Below, in pieces: positions 17,442 to 26,896 of a stretch of DNA of 64,000 bases. Both the position numbers and the translations under genes were made by a program. The stretch spans positions 124,001 to 188,000 of the forward strand of contig NZ_JARACP010000009.1 of assembly GCF_028765545.1 (NCBI RefSeq). Direction: 5' to 3'. Position 1 is the first letter of the stretch; every line of letters starts with the position of its first letter. Under the pieces are notes generated by a model. The model had not been told where the DNA came from and made no database searches. It worked only from the letters and a program-made list of their open reading frames with translations. Source of the DNA: Aliivibrio sp. S4MY1 (GTDB lineage: Bacteria > Pseudomonadota > Gammaproteobacteria > Enterobacterales > Vibrionaceae).

Positions 17442-18682
17442 GCATCACCTTCTTGTGAATCGGTATCTTTGTGTTCTACTTCTGACAAAATCTGTTTAAA
17501 TTTCATTGTCATTCTTTCTGCCCGTTGCTGCTCTTTCTCTGTCTCAAACGTCTCTTGCTCTATCCGTTTAGTAAACACATCAAAAGGCGTTAACTCCGCT
17601 AGCGTTTCTGTTTTTTCTTGTGCTAACGTTTGTTCACTGCGGTTTCTTGCACGACGCAGTTGCAACACTTCAACGTTAAGATCTTGAGTTAGTGCTTGAA
17701 TGCGTTGTTGTAGATCTGACAGGTAATCTTGCACTTCGACTTCAATGCATAGCCAAGTCGTATCTTCACACTCTTTAAATTGTGCTAACTCTTGTTCAAT
17801 CGTTTCTAAATCGCCCTTTAATGCCTTCATTTGTTGAAACATAGGCACATTAATTGGTGTAATTTGAGTTACGCTTGCTTTATCAAACTCCACCATCACC
17901 ACTTGTTTTTGAGATTTTAACTCATCAAAACTTAATGGTATTGGTGAGCCTGAATAGCGGATATGATCAGATTTAGCCACCAATTGCGGGCGGTGAATAT
18001 GACCAAGGGCGATGTAATCTGCAGGCGGGAAACCATCGGCAGCAAAGCCATCCAATGTGCCAATGTAGATATCACGAACCGAATCTGATTGTTTAACACC
18101 AAGTGCTGTTAAATGACCTGTTGCAATAATAGGGACTTCTACATTTAACTCTTTTCGTAACTCTAACGCTTTCTGATATAGCTGATGATAATGCTGTTTG
18201 ATGGCTTCACCGAGCGCTTGTTGTTTCTCTACACCCGTTGATCCTGCAACACTGGTGACAACGTCACGCGGACGAATAAATGGAACCGCGCATAAAATAG
18301 CGCCCACTGCACCATCACTGTTTGGAAGCGTTAATAATTGAGTGGATAAGTCATCATTAGTATTCGCAATCACTCGAGCGTTCAAGTGAGCCAATAATTG
18401 TTTAGATTCATTTAGCGTTGAAACTGAGTCATGGTTTCCACCAAGCACGATAAATTCGCAGTTTACTTTGTTCATCTCCACCACAAATTGGTTATACATT
18501 TCGCGCGCGTAACTTGGTGGCGCGCCCGTATCAAATACATCTCCGGCAATGATTACCGCATTAATGGCATTTTCTTGTACTTGTTCAAGTAGCCAGCTAA
18601 TGAATTTTTGATGTTCATTACGACGACTTTTTGTGAAGAAATTTTGACCTAGGTGCCAATCAGAAGTATGTAAAATACGCAT
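17438..18682 (-). CDS. sbcD: SbcD exonuclease nuclease subunit
   Basis: Mre11-type manganese phosphoesterase of the SbcCD complex. Motifs in order: DWHLGQ, GDVFD, GGNHDS, ATGHLT and LGHIHRPQ, all in the first 240 residues, then the capping domain and a charged C-terminal tail that meets SbcC. The frame opens at a TTG at 18691, but the ATG chosen here gives the family-typical start MRILHTSDWHLGQ and 414 aa. It is the first gene of the sbcDC operon and is transcribed divergently from the EEP-family gene. Confidence 0.96.
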   Translation of the reverse strand: MRILHTSDWHLGQNFFTKSRRNEHQKFISWLLEQVQENAINAVIIAGDVFDTGAPPSYAREMYNQFVVEMNKVNCEFIVLGGNHDSVSTLNESKQLLAHLNARVIANTNDDLSTQLLTLPNSDGAVGAILCAVPFIRPRDVVTSVAGSTGVEKQQALGEAIKQHYHQLYQKALELRKELNVEVPIIATGHLTALGVKQSDSVRDIYIGTLDGFAADGFPPADYIALGHIHRPQLVAKSDHIRYSGSPIPLSFDELKSQKQVVMVEFDKASVTQITPINVPMFQQMKALKGDLETIEQELAQFKECEDTTWLCIEVEVQDYLSDLQQRIQALTQDLNVEVLQLRRARNRSEQTLAQEKTETLAELTPFDVFTKRIEQETFETEKEQQRAERMTMKFKQILSEVEHKDTDSQEGDA

Positions 18683-18866
18683 AAATATCAACTTGTTTGA
18701 TGGATAGAGAAGACGATACCCCTTTTATACCATCTGGGAGAGAAACTATGTACTTTTATAAGCTTTTAAACTTAAAACTATTAGCAGGTGTTGACCTTAC
18801 TTCATGCTGTTATACTTTGTTTAATAAACGTCGATCCCATCGATAATAACAACATGAGTATCTAAT

Positions 18867-19892
18867 TTGCCATCTCCTGAAAGCCTTACATTCACCACCA
18901 TCAATATGTTCAACTTTGTTGAGCCGCCTAATGCGTATTACGATTTTGAAAATATACTAACTCAAGATGAATGGCTGAAGAAACAAGGCTGGTTTAAGGA
19001 TAAGATCACAGCATTAAACTCTGATGTAATTGGTTTTCAAGAAGTTTTTAGTCCAAGCGCTTTAGAGGCTTTAGTGAACGAACTTGGCTATTCATATTTT
19101 GCCACTGTCGATGAACCAAAATCTGAAGATGGCTATGTCTTTAATTCCCCTGTAGTTGCCTTTGCTTCGCGTTATCCAATTTTAAATGCTCAACCTGTTG
19201 TTGCAGAACCAGAACAATTAAAACGATTCGGAATTGAATTTGAGTTTAATCGTGTACCTGTTCACGCCTCTATTGAACTGCCTCACCTTGGGATTACTGA
19301 CTGTTATGTCGTGCACTTCAAATCTCAGCGCCCTAAAGAGCCTGAAGAAAGTGATGTAACGGATGAAGTCAACAGCTCTCCTCTTCATCAGCTTCATCAG
19401 CTTCATGATGAACAGCTAGGTTCTTGGCTTTCTACTGCACAACGTGGATTAGAAGCGAATATTCTACATAACCATATAATTCAGCAGCGCAAAGAATCAA
19501 ACCAGCCTGTAATTGTAATGGGCGATTTTAATAAACCTTTGTTTCATGATGAATTTAAAGGGCTACTGTCTCATGAGTTACGGTTTGATAAGTTCAGTAC
19601 TGATTATTTAACTCGATTTCAGCTTAAAGACAGTTGGGATATTTATTGTGGATTAAAAGGCGCAGATTTATTGGAAGAGCGAGTAAGTACCCATTATTAC
19701 GGAGCAAAAGGGTCTGTATTGGATTACATTCTGCTGTCTAACGAATTTGATAGCTCATTTTCGGGCAGTATTTTAGAAATAATTGATTACACAGTAACAG
19801 ATCAGCACATTGTGAATCCTAGATTTGATATTGACCAATTCAGTACCGATCATGCATTGGTTTCAATTACCGCTTGTATACGGCAGGCATAA
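18867..19892 (+). CDS. Endonuclease/exonuclease/phosphatase family protein
   Basis: A 341-aa DNase I-like hydrolase. The motifs SDVIGFQEVF (catalytic Glu), VVMGDFNKP (Asp, Asn) and QFSTDHALV (Asp, His) are all present, so it should be active on a phosphoester substrate that I cannot name. There is no signal peptide. The frame begins at a TTG. An ATG 13 bases upstream is out of frame and meets a stop after three codons. Deleting one base there would give MSSNLPSPESLTF, so a start-proximal frameshift is possible. The body of the protein is intact. Confidence 0.82.
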   Translation: MPSPESLTFTTINMFNFVEPPNAYYDFENILTQDEWLKKQGWFKDKITALNSDVIGFQEVFSPSALEALVNELGYSYFATVDEPKSEDGYVFNSPVVAFASRYPILNAQPVVAEPEQLKRFGIEFEFNRVPVHASIELPHLGITDCYVVHFKSQRPKEPEESDVTDEVNSSPLHQLHQLHDEQLGSWLSTAQRGLEANILHNHIIQQRKESNQPVIVMGDFNKPLFHDEFKGLLSHELRFDKFSTDYLTRFQLKDSWDIYCGLKGADLLEERVSTHYYGAKGSVLDYILLSNEFDSSFSGSILEIIDYTVTDQHIVNPRFDIDQFSTDHALVSITACIRQA

Positions 19893-19917
19893 AAAAGGGC
19901 TGAATAATTCAGCCCTC
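19891..19917. terminator. Bidirectional terminator
   Basis: Stem AGGGCTGAA/TTCAGCCCT with loop TAA. Six A precede it (a T run for queD on the minus strand). It overlaps the stop of the plus-strand gene. Confidence 0.8.
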
Positions 19918-19941
19918 TCTAAACATGACAGTTAATGTAGA

Positions 19942-20304
19942 TTACTCACCGCGGTAAGTACAACCTGCTGTACATGTCTCTTTAATTTCAATTTTACTTA
20001 GTAATGGAAGACTTGGTTTTACTTCGTTCCAAATCCACTTAGCTAATACTTCACTTGTTGGGTTTTCTAGCCCTTCAATATCGTTTAGGTAATAATGGTC
20101 AAGACGGTCATACGTTGGTTTAAATGCAGCTTTAATTTCAGAGAAATCAATTACCCAACCCGTATGTTGGTCAACTTCACCTTCAACATACAAACGAACT
20201 AAAAAAGAGTGACCATGAAGACGACCACATTTATGACCTTCTGGTACATGTGGTAAATGGTGTGCTGCTTCAAACATGAAGTCTTTATATAGTTCAGTTG
20301 TCAT
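19942..20304 (-). CDS. queD: 6-carboxy-5,6,7,8-tetrahydropterin synthase
   Basis: Second step of queuosine/7-deazaguanine synthesis: converts dihydroneopterin triphosphate to 6-carboxytetrahydropterin. The 120-aa protein follows E. coli QueD almost throughout. Zinc ligands are His15, His30 and His32, the catalytic Cys is Cys26 (HKCGRLHGH), and the end has [12 protein letters not shown]. It stands alone, facing away from asnS. Confidence 0.96.
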   Translation of the reverse strand: MTTELYKDFMFEAAHHLPHVPEGHKCGRLHGHSFLVRLYVEGEVDQHTGWVIDFSEIKAAFKPTYDRLDHYYLNDIEGLENPTSEVLAKWIWNEVKPSLPLLSKIEIKETCTAGCTYRGE

Positions 20305-20571
20305 TAGTTAAAATCTCTATTACCTATATTATGAAGCAGGGATAGTACTCTACTTCCCTACTAAACAACAAGACTCACAATCAGTAAGTTCCCTATTCCC
20401 TTATGATATTGTCGATTTTTTCGGCGAATTTACAACGAAAATTGATTCTTATTCTGAAAAATCACGTTTATAGAACAACAACACTTGAAGCTATCAATAA
20501 GAAAGGTAATATGTATTTCTTGAAATAAAAATATTCGTGCATGTAGCACAACAATGGAGAATGTAATTAAC

Positions 20572-21972
20572 ATGACTTACGCGCCTGTAACAGACGTATT
20601 AAGCGGCAAACTAGCGGTTGACAGTGAAGTGACTGTTCGCGGTTGGATCCGTTCACGTCGCGACTCTAAAGCTGGAATCTCTTTCCTAGCTATCTATGAC
20701 GGTTCTTGTTTCGATCCGATTCAGGCCGTAGTTCCTAATGACTTAAATAATTACAATGATGAAGTTCTTAAGCTAACAACAGGTTGTTCTGTTGAAGTGA
20801 CAGGTACTATCGTAGCTTCTCCAGCTAAAGGTCAAGATTTTGAGCTAGCTGCAACTGAGGTTAAAGTTGTAGGTTGGGTTGAAGATGCTGACACTTACCC
20901 AATGGCTAAGACTCGTCACTCAATTGAATATTTACGTGAAGTTGCACACCTTCGCCCACGTACTAACGTGATTGGTGCGGTTGCACGTGTTCGTAACTGT
21001 CTATCTCAAGCGATTCACCGTTTCTACCACGAGCAAGGCTACTTCTGGATGTCTGCTCCACTAATCACATCATCTGATGCTGAAGGTGCTGGTGAAATGT
21101 TCCGTGTTTCTACGCTAGATCACGCGAACCTTCCTATGGATGACAAAGGCAATGTTGATTACGACAAAGATTTCTTTGGTAAAGAAACATTCCTAACCGT
21201 ATCTGGTCAACTTAATGCGGAAACTTACGCTTGTGCACTAAGCAAAGTTTACACATTCGGTCCTACTTTCCGTGCTGAAAACTCACACACAAGCCGCCAC
21301 CTAGCTGAATTCTGGATGGTCGAGCCTGAAGTTGCTTTCGCTACTCTTGATGACGTAGCTAAACTAGCTGAAGACATGCTTAAGTATGTATTCGAAGCCG
21401 TTCTTGCTGAGCGTCGTGATGACCTTGAGTTCTTTGCTTCTCGCATCGACAAACAAGCAATCACTCGTCTAGAGCAATTCGTAAGCTCTGATTTCGCACA
21501 AGTAGACTACACTGACGCTATCCAAATCCTTAAAGATTCTGGTCGTGACTTTGAGTTTGATGTTGAGTGGGGCATCGATATGTCTTCTGAGCATGAACGT
21601 TACCTTGCTGAAGAGCACTTCAAAGCACCAGTTATCGTTAAGAACTACCCGAAAGACATCAAAGCATTCTACATGCGTCAAAATGACGATGGTAAGACGG
21701 TTGCTGCGATGGATGTTCTTGCACCAGGTATTGGTGAGATCATTGGTGGTTCTCAACGTGAAGAGCGTTTAGACGTTCTTGATGCTCGTATGATTGAAAT
21801 GGGCATAGACCCTGAGCACATGAGCTGGTACCGCGATTTACGTCGTTACGGCACAGTGCCTCATGCTGGCTTCGGTCTTGGCTTTGAGCGTCTAGTGTCT
21901 TACGTAACTGGCATGGGCAACGTTCGTGACGTTATCCCATTCCCACGTACTCCACGTTCAGCTAACTTCTAA
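20572..21972 (+). CDS. asnS: Asparaginyl-tRNA synthetase
   Basis: Class IIb aminoacyl-tRNA synthetase that charges tRNA-Asn. It has an N-terminal OB-fold anticodon domain ([20 protein letters not shown]), class II motif 2 around [18 protein letters not shown], and motif 3 GFGLGFERL near the end. The frame opens at an ATG 18 bases upstream, but the ATG chosen here gives 466 aa, exactly the E. coli length, and matches its N terminus. Ribosome-site spacing is slightly long for this start, so the upstream ATG is not excluded. Confidence 0.96.
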   Translation: MTYAPVTDVLSGKLAVDSEVTVRGWIRSRRDSKAGISFLAIYDGSCFDPIQAVVPNDLNNYNDEVLKLTTGCSVEVTGTIVASPAKGQDFELAATEVKVVGWVEDADTYPMAKTRHSIEYLREVAHLRPRTNVIGAVARVRNCLSQAIHRFYHEQGYFWMSAPLITSSDAEGAGEMFRVSTLDHANLPMDDKGNVDYDKDFFGKETFLTVSGQLNAETYACALSKVYTFGPTFRAENSHTSRHLAEFWMVEPEVAFATLDDVAKLAEDMLKYVFEAVLAERRDDLEFFASRIDKQAITRLEQFVSSDFAQVDYTDAIQILKDSGRDFEFDVEWGIDMSSEHERYLAEEHFKAPVIVKNYPKDIKAFYMRQNDDGKTVAAMDVLAPGIGEIIGGSQREERLDVLDARMIEMGIDPEHMSWYRDLRRYGTVPHAGFGLGFERLVSYVTGMGNVRDVIPFPRTPRSANF

Positions 21973-22033
21973 TTGGCTTTTCTTATAGGGCATTAGCTCT
22001 GTAAGAATAGAGTAAGTAGAAAGTATGAATACA

Positions 22034-22066
22034 AAAATGGCGACCAATGCGGTCGCCATTTTTTTA
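22034..22066. terminator. Bidirectional terminator
   Basis: Nine-base-pair stem ATGGCGACC/GGTCGCCAT flanked by AAAA on the left and TTTTTT on the right. It ends asnS on the plus strand and the mepK-type gene on the minus strand. Confidence 0.92.
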
Positions 22067-22107
22067 ACTGTCTATTTAAGCTCGATTCGATATAACCTAG
22101 ACATTCA

Positions 22108-22659
22108 TTACCAAAAACGAACTCGCCCAGTATCAATATGAACAAAGTTGCTACCAGGGTAATACCCTACTCCGCCCGCTTTTAATGACAGTGCGGCTTT
22201 TCGTACTTCCGCTAATGGTACACCTTCTAGACGAAAATCCATTGCTCGACCTAACATATGTAAACTTTTCTTCGCTACGCCACCATGTGATTTACCACGT
22301 AACATTTCATTTGTTGCTGGTGAGCGATAACCCGAAATAATTTGGACCTGTGTATCACAACCAATGACATTTTGAATCGCCGACAATTGGTCAAATAATC
22401 GTTTATCCATTTCGATGCTTTCATTACGTCTGAAATCTCGACATAAATGATTTAGTTTTGCTAACTCTGCGCTCTGATAACCTCGTCCATTGAAATATTC
22501 AGTCTGTAACTCTTCACCGGTATGTAAATTGTTTAACGCTAGCTTACGTGGTGACTCTTCAAATTGTGATGCGAAAGATAACGTAGGAAATAGACTTAAA
22601 CCAACGGTAGCTGCGCCACCAAGTAGGATTTTACGGCGTAATGGACTAAATTCAGACAT
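22108..22659 (-). CDS. mepK: Murein endopeptidase, MepK/YcbK type (DUF882)
   Basis: Periplasmic zinc peptidase of the M15-like DUF882 family. E. coli MepK (YcbK) cleaves mainly the 3-3 mDAP-mDAP crosslinks. The N terminus carries a twin-arginine signal (LRRKILLGG then a hydrophobic stretch ending SFA), so Tat export is likely. The metal and active-site segment is KSLHMLGRAMDFRL, followed by NFVHIDTGRVRFW at the C terminus. It lies 176 bases downstream of the L,D-transpeptidase gene on the same strand, as ycbB-ycbK do in E. coli. The enzyme that makes 3-3 links and the one that cuts them are therefore neighbours. Confidence 0.9.
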   Translation of the reverse strand: MSEFSPLRRKILLGGAATVGLSLFPTLSFASQFEESPRKLALNNLHTGEELQTEYFNGRGYQSAELAKLNHLCRDFRRNESIEMDKRLFDQLSAIQNVIGCDTQVQIISGYRSPATNEMLRGKSHGGVAKKSLHMLGRAMDFRLEGVPLAEVRKAALSLKAGGVGYYPGSNFVHIDTGRVRFW

Positions 22660-22835
22660 GCAGTAAAGGGCTCACTTATAAATAGATCGGTCAATAACTG
22701 AGCGCAAAGATACACACCAATCATTGATTGGTCAAATAATAAACAATTCTTTTTGTCGCCTGAATTATATAATAACTAGCTTACTTATTGAACTAAATAC
22801 ACTTTTTAGGCTTAATTTTGAATGTCAATTATTGG

Positions 22836-24374
22836 TCAATTTTTAGACTTACTCCATTGATCATACTTATAAATATCATCTCTAAACTGAACTTGGTTCT
22901 TTTCATCGATCCACGCAGTTTGGTAAATCGTATATACCGAGATCATTTGAGATAAAAACGCTTCTTTCGTTTCAGGCAGTTGATGATAGCTACGGTATTC
23001 TTTTTTAGAAAAATGAGATTCTTTCATTAAAAGCTGAGCAAATTCTGATGCTTTTTCAACTCGAATACACCCAGAGCTATACGCTCTGGTTTGTTTTCTA
23101 AACAGTGATTTAGAAGGAGTGTCATGCAAATAAATTGCATTTCGATTTGGTGTATTAAATTTATAACGACCAAGCGCATTACTGTTGCCTGACTTTTGTC
23201 TCAACTTATAAGGAAAAGTTTCAATGCTCACTTGCTCCCAATCCACATCATCAATCGGAATGACATCATCACTTAACCACGTAGGTACAATTTCGAAATT
23301 TTGTGATAATAAAAAATCTCTATCATTAAAGGCTTTAGGTAAAATATCTTCTCTCATAATTTTCGTTGGTACTTTCCAATTAGGATTAAAAACAATGGAA
23401 TTAAGATAAGTGGATAGCAGAGGTGTTTTTCGTTCTGGCTTCCCTACAATCACTTTACTATGAAACAACAATTCATCTTCTTGCCAATAACCCATTTCAT
23501 AAGAAGGAATATTAACTAAAACATAACGCTCTTTTTTATTCTCCCATAACCGTAATCGCTGAATATTAAGAGCCATAATCCTAACCCGCTCTTTAGCTGA
23601 CATGTTTAACCAGTATTTGGTTTTAGGGCCAATAATACCATCAGGAACCAAACCATGACGCTTCTGAAAGCGCTTAACAACACTCACAAGTTGTGGGTTA
23701 TATAGCCCATTACTTTGCGATAACAATTCTGCACTTTCTTCTTCCGTAAGCTCTCCTGCAATATATAAACGATTGATTAAAGAAGCATCCGATATCACTT
23801 GGTTCGGTCGTAACACTTTAGAGGAAAGCTTCTCCATCGGCTCGCTATAAGGATCATAATAGCTAAGTAACTGAAGATAAAAGTCTTCATACTGTGTCGA
23901 GCTTGGCACTAAGCTCTCGGTAAGATAAGTCAACTGACCACTAGTAAAGGCACGGTTTATTGAGGAGATTATTTGAGGATATGGTGTACCTAAGTGCTCA
24001 TCGAGGCGACCACCAAAAAACCAACTGTTCCCTTTTTTTGGTACTTGAGATTGATAAGTAAGAAGGTAAATTAAGGTATCTGTTGCTAAAACATCGTATT
24101 CCAGTTCTTTTGAATTCTGCAAATGGTAATAACGCTGTTCAAGTGTATCATTTAGGTCAGCAAGAACCAGTAAAGCTAACTGATTTTCTAGATTTTTCCG
24201 AGCTTGCGATGAATACCATTTTATCTGTTCATTTTGATAAAAGTGAAGAACTTGTTGTGGGTAAAATAACTCTGTTTCATACTGCTTTAAAACGTTTCTT
24301 ACACCACTTGACGCTTGTACGCTTAATGGCATAAGAATTAAAAAAACGACAGTAAGAAGCAGAAATCTCATCAT
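22836..24374 (-). CDS. ldtD: L,D-transpeptidase, YcbB/LdtD type
   Basis: Forms 3-3 crosslinks between diaminopimelate residues of peptidoglycan. The 512-aa protein has an N-terminal signal peptide ending VQA, a scaffold domain, a peptidoglycan-binding repeat (LVPDGIIGPKTKYWLN) near residue 250, and a C-terminal YkuD domain with HDTPSK and the catalytic-Cys motif YSSGCIRVEKA. The frame opens at a GTG; the ATG used here is five bases from GGGAG, and the next ATG is equally possible. It is followed by the MepK-type endopeptidase. Confidence 0.92.
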   Translation of the reverse strand: MMRFLLLTVVFLILMPLSVQASSGVRNVLKQYETELFYPQQVLHFYQNEQIKWYSSQARKNLENQLALLVLADLNDTLEQRYYHLQNSKELEYDVLATDTLIYLLTYQSQVPKKGNSWFFGGRLDEHLGTPYPQIISSINRAFTSGQLTYLTESLVPSSTQYEDFYLQLLSYYDPYSEPMEKLSSKVLRPNQVISDASLINRLYIAGELTEEESAELLSQSNGLYNPQLVSVVKRFQKRHGLVPDGIIGPKTKYWLNMSAKERVRIMALNIQRLRLWENKKERYVLVNIPSYEMGYWQEDELLFHSKVIVGKPERKTPLLSTYLNSIVFNPNWKVPTKIMREDILPKAFNDRDFLLSQNFEIVPTWLSDDVIPIDDVDWEQVSIETFPYKLRQKSGNSNALGRYKFNTPNRNAIYLHDTPSKSLFRKQTRAYSSGCIRVEKASEFAQLLMKESHFSKKEYRSYHQLPETKEAFLSQMISVYTIYQTAWIDEKNQVQFRDDIYKYDQWSKSKN

Positions 24375-24464
24375 AAACACTCCCTACCAAATAATAGATC
24401 ATTACTTTCATAATAGTCTTTAAGTATTAAATATCAAGTTGATAGGATACATTCATTCAGATAT

Positions 24465-24491
24465 AAAAAAGGCCGGATAATCCAGCCTTTA
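24465..24491 (-). terminator. Intrinsic terminator after the amidohydrolase
   Basis: Imperfect stem AAAGGC-GGAT/ATCC-GCCTTT followed by TTTTTT when read on the minus strand. Confidence 0.8.
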
Positions 24492-24509
24492 GGTAGTTTT
24501 CACTATTTT

Positions 24510-25910
24510 TTATTGAATAACTTCGCCGCTTTCAATCACTGTTTTACGAACAACTTTTGTAAACTCAATGACTTCTTTACGAATTTCATCTTCATTAACG
24601 GTTAATATTTCACGATCTTTCATGATCACTTCACCATCAACGATTGTATGACGAACGTTACCTGAATTTGCCGAATAAACTAACGCAGAATAAGGGTTAT
24701 ATACTGGCAGCATATTTGGTGCTTTCGTATCAACAACAATAATGTCTGCTAGCTTACCAACTTCAATAGAGCCAATTTTATCTTCCATATGAAGCGCTTT
24801 AGCTGCACCCATCGTTGCCATATCAATAACCTTGATTGGAGGCATTGCTGCACGATCTTTATTCACTAATTTATGAACTTTAGCAACTTGGTTAAACTCA
24901 TCAATAATGCTTAATGTGTTACCAGACATAGGGCCATCAGTACCTAAACCGATACGAACGCCTTCATCGTACATTTTAAGTGCTGGAGACACACCTTTTG
25001 CTGATTTGATGTTAGCACTCATGTTATGCGCAACACCCATATCCGATTCTTTGACTAACTCAATGTCTTTATCATCAATAAGAATCATATGCGCACCAAT
25101 AAGGTTCTTATTAAGCGCGCCAATACTGTGCATGTACTCCACTGGAGACATCCCATTAGAGCGCTCAGCAATCACTTCTTCCTCGCGATCTGATTCTGCT
25201 AAATGGATCATGACTGGAACATCTAGCTCTAATGATAGCTTCGCAATTTTTTGTAGCGTCTCGGTTGTATTTGTATATGGTGCATGAGGAGCAAATGCTG
25301 GAGTGATACGAGGGTGATCTTTGTATTCTTCAATAAAGTTTAGTGCGTACTGAATGCCCTCATCTGCATTTGCAGCATCTGCCACTGGGAATTTAATAAC
25401 ACTTTCACCTAGAATTGCACGCATACCAATTTTGTCGACCGTCTTTGCAACTTCGTCTTCAAAATAGTACATATCAGCATAAGTGGTTACCCCACCCTTA
25501 ACCATCTCTACGTTACCTAGATTAGCACCAATACGAACCATATCGCGTGATACTAATTTTTTCTCTAATGGAAAAATATAACGGTGTAAACGGTCAGGAA
25601 CATCATCACCTAATGAACGAAAAACAGTCATTGAAGCGTGAGTATGTGTATTAATTAAACCCGGTAGAACAATATCACCATCAACATCTAATACGGTTTT
25701 TGCTTCATAGTTTTTTGCAATACTTTCATCACCAACTGCAACAATTTTATTACCTTTGATGGCAATTACACCATTATCAAACGTTTGCTTAGATTCATTC
25801 ATTGTAAGCAATGTTGCATCTTTGATCAGTAAATCGACTTGTTGTGCTGCCAACGTAGAAAAACTAGTTGCTGCTATAGCAATGGCAACTAAGGTTTTTT
25901 TTAAATACAT
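24510..25910 (-). CDS. Secreted amidohydrolase, SAH/MTA deaminase-like
   Basis: A 466-aa metal-dependent hydrolase of the TRZ/ATZ (MtaD/SsnA-like) group. Members deaminate adenosine-type compounds such as S-adenosylhomocysteine and methylthioadenosine, or chlorotriazines and guanine. Metal and active-site motifs: GLINTHTHASM, FAPHAPYT, MIHLAESDREEE, GAHMI and GLGTDGPMSGN. The N terminus MYLKKTLVAIAIAATSF..LAA is a clear Sec signal peptide, unusual because most of the family is cytosolic. The ATG used here has a better-placed ribosome site than the upstream GTG. The true substrate is unknown. Confidence 0.87.
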   Translation of the reverse strand: MYLKKTLVAIAIAATSFSTLAAQQVDLLIKDATLLTMNESKQTFDNGVIAIKGNKIVAVGDESIAKNYEAKTVLDVDGDIVLPGLINTHTHASMTVFRSLGDDVPDRLHRYIFPLEKKLVSRDMVRIGANLGNVEMVKGGVTTYADMYYFEDEVAKTVDKIGMRAILGESVIKFPVADAANADEGIQYALNFIEEYKDHPRITPAFAPHAPYTNTTETLQKIAKLSLELDVPVMIHLAESDREEEVIAERSNGMSPVEYMHSIGALNKNLIGAHMILIDDKDIELVKESDMGVAHNMSANIKSAKGVSPALKMYDEGVRIGLGTDGPMSGNTLSIIDEFNQVAKVHKLVNKDRAAMPPIKVIDMATMGAAKALHMEDKIGSIEVGKLADIIVVDTKAPNMLPVYNPYSALVYSANSGNVRHTIVDGEVIMKDREILTVNEDEIRKEVIEFTKVVRKTVIESGEVIQ

Positions 25911-26278
25911 AAATATACTCACTAAAGAAAGATAGATAGCTAGATTTCAGGAGCGGATGATATACGTGACATTCCTTTTATCAAGGTAATTATCAATAAA
26001 CAGCCCTACCTTATTTTCAAAGTAGTGACCAATGTCATATTTTTAAAGATTCAGCGAGGGGTGAGAATTATTGAAAATAATACCCTTGCTGCTATTTTGC
26101 TGCTAAGTCGGAAGGTAAGGTTAATAAAGGTATCGAAGAAGAAATATTCACTCAACAAGTGAATAGTTAAATAAGTGTTCCAAAAAAAGCAAATATATGA
26201 GAGAGCTAGCTTGCTCTCTCTTTTAATTCAAGTAAATGTCTTTATAATGCATCTACATTTTTTTCACATTTTTGAGTT
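25911..26278. other. Gap with an orphan terminator
   Basis: This 368-base gap holds the promoter side of the amidohydrolase gene (minus strand) and a plus-strand terminator at 26199-26224 not tied to any listed gene. A 33-codon GTG ORF (26061-26162) with a hydrophobic stretch and basic tail, and an overlapping 11-codon signal-like ORF (TTG at 26071), lie before the terminator. I cannot support either as a gene. A small RNA or a decayed small gene is possible. Confidence 0.4.
26199..26224 (+). terminator. Orphan intrinsic terminator
   Basis: Perfect eight-base-pair stem GAGAGAGC/GCTCTCTC with a six-base loop and TTTT on the plus strand, 55 bases before the next plus-strand gene and with no plus-strand gene upstream. 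Confidence 0.75.
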
Positions 26279-26800
26279 ATGAAGCCTTACTTTTTATCTT
26301 TTTTATTTTTTTTATTTTTTCCTTTAGAGAGCAAAGCGGAAGAGGAAGCTAGTGAGTTATCTCTTTACTCTATAAACACGGGATCATTTCTCTACCATTT
26401 AGTACCCTACGATCCTGACTCTCATCAATACTTTGGTAATCAATACTTTTCTGTTGAGCGTAAATTTTCTGCAGACTCTGATTACAGCTTCATGCTAGGC
26501 ACTTTTTTAAACAGCCAAGCGAATCGTTGTATGCTTATTGGTGTCCGAAAAGACTGGTATCGTGTAAATAGCAAACTTGTGATTAAAGGGATGTATTCAT
26601 ATGCAGGTGAGTTCTTTATTGATGCATTTGAAGACTGTGGTGACGGCGGGATATATAAGACATCAAAAGAAAAAGTTGGCGTTGCATTTGCCCCATACAT
26701 TTATCATGCAGCACAATACAACTTTACCGACTATTTTGGCGTAGAAGCTGGCTTTATCTTACCCGGAATTATCGTAATGAGTATGCAATGGAGTTTCTAG
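26279..26800 (+). CDS. Exported protein, possible small outer-membrane barrel
   Basis: A 173-aa protein I do not recognise. It begins with a Sec signal peptide (Phe/Leu-rich, ending SKA), giving a mature chain of about 153 aa. The mature part alternates aromatic and polar residues (QYFSVERKF, SFMLGTFL, VIKGMYSYAG, VGVAFAPYIYHA) and ends in MQWSF. A terminal Phe after alternating hydrophobics is the usual outer-membrane insertion signal. The size and layout recall eight-stranded barrels such as PagP. Two internal Cys (ANRCML, FEDCGD) could form a disulfide. Function is unknown. Confidence 0.72.
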   Translation: MKPYFLSFLFFLFFPLESKAEEEASELSLYSINTGSFLYHLVPYDPDSHQYFGNQYFSVERKFSADSDYSFMLGTFLNSQANRCMLIGVRKDWYRVNSKLVIKGMYSYAGEFFIDAFEDCGDGGIYKTSKEKVGVAFAPYIYHAAQYNFTDYFGVEAGFILPGIIVMSMQWSF

Positions 26801-26840
26801 CTTCATAACAATACTGACAATATAATGCGGCTAATAAATA

Positions 26841-26879
26841 AAAACCACGACTCATCAAATGATCGTCGTGGTTTTTTTA
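26841..26879. terminator. Bidirectional terminator
   Basis: Stem AAAACCACGAC/GTCGTGGTTTT with a 13-base loop and a T run on the right, between the exported protein gene (plus) and the yehS-type gene (minus). Confidence 0.9.
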
Positions 26880-26896
26880 TGGTAAAACGAAAAAGC

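Noticed and set aside
18791-18816. TTGACC and TATACT as a promoter for the EEP-family gene.
   Set aside because: The spacer is only 14 bases, too short for a normal sigma-70 promoter.
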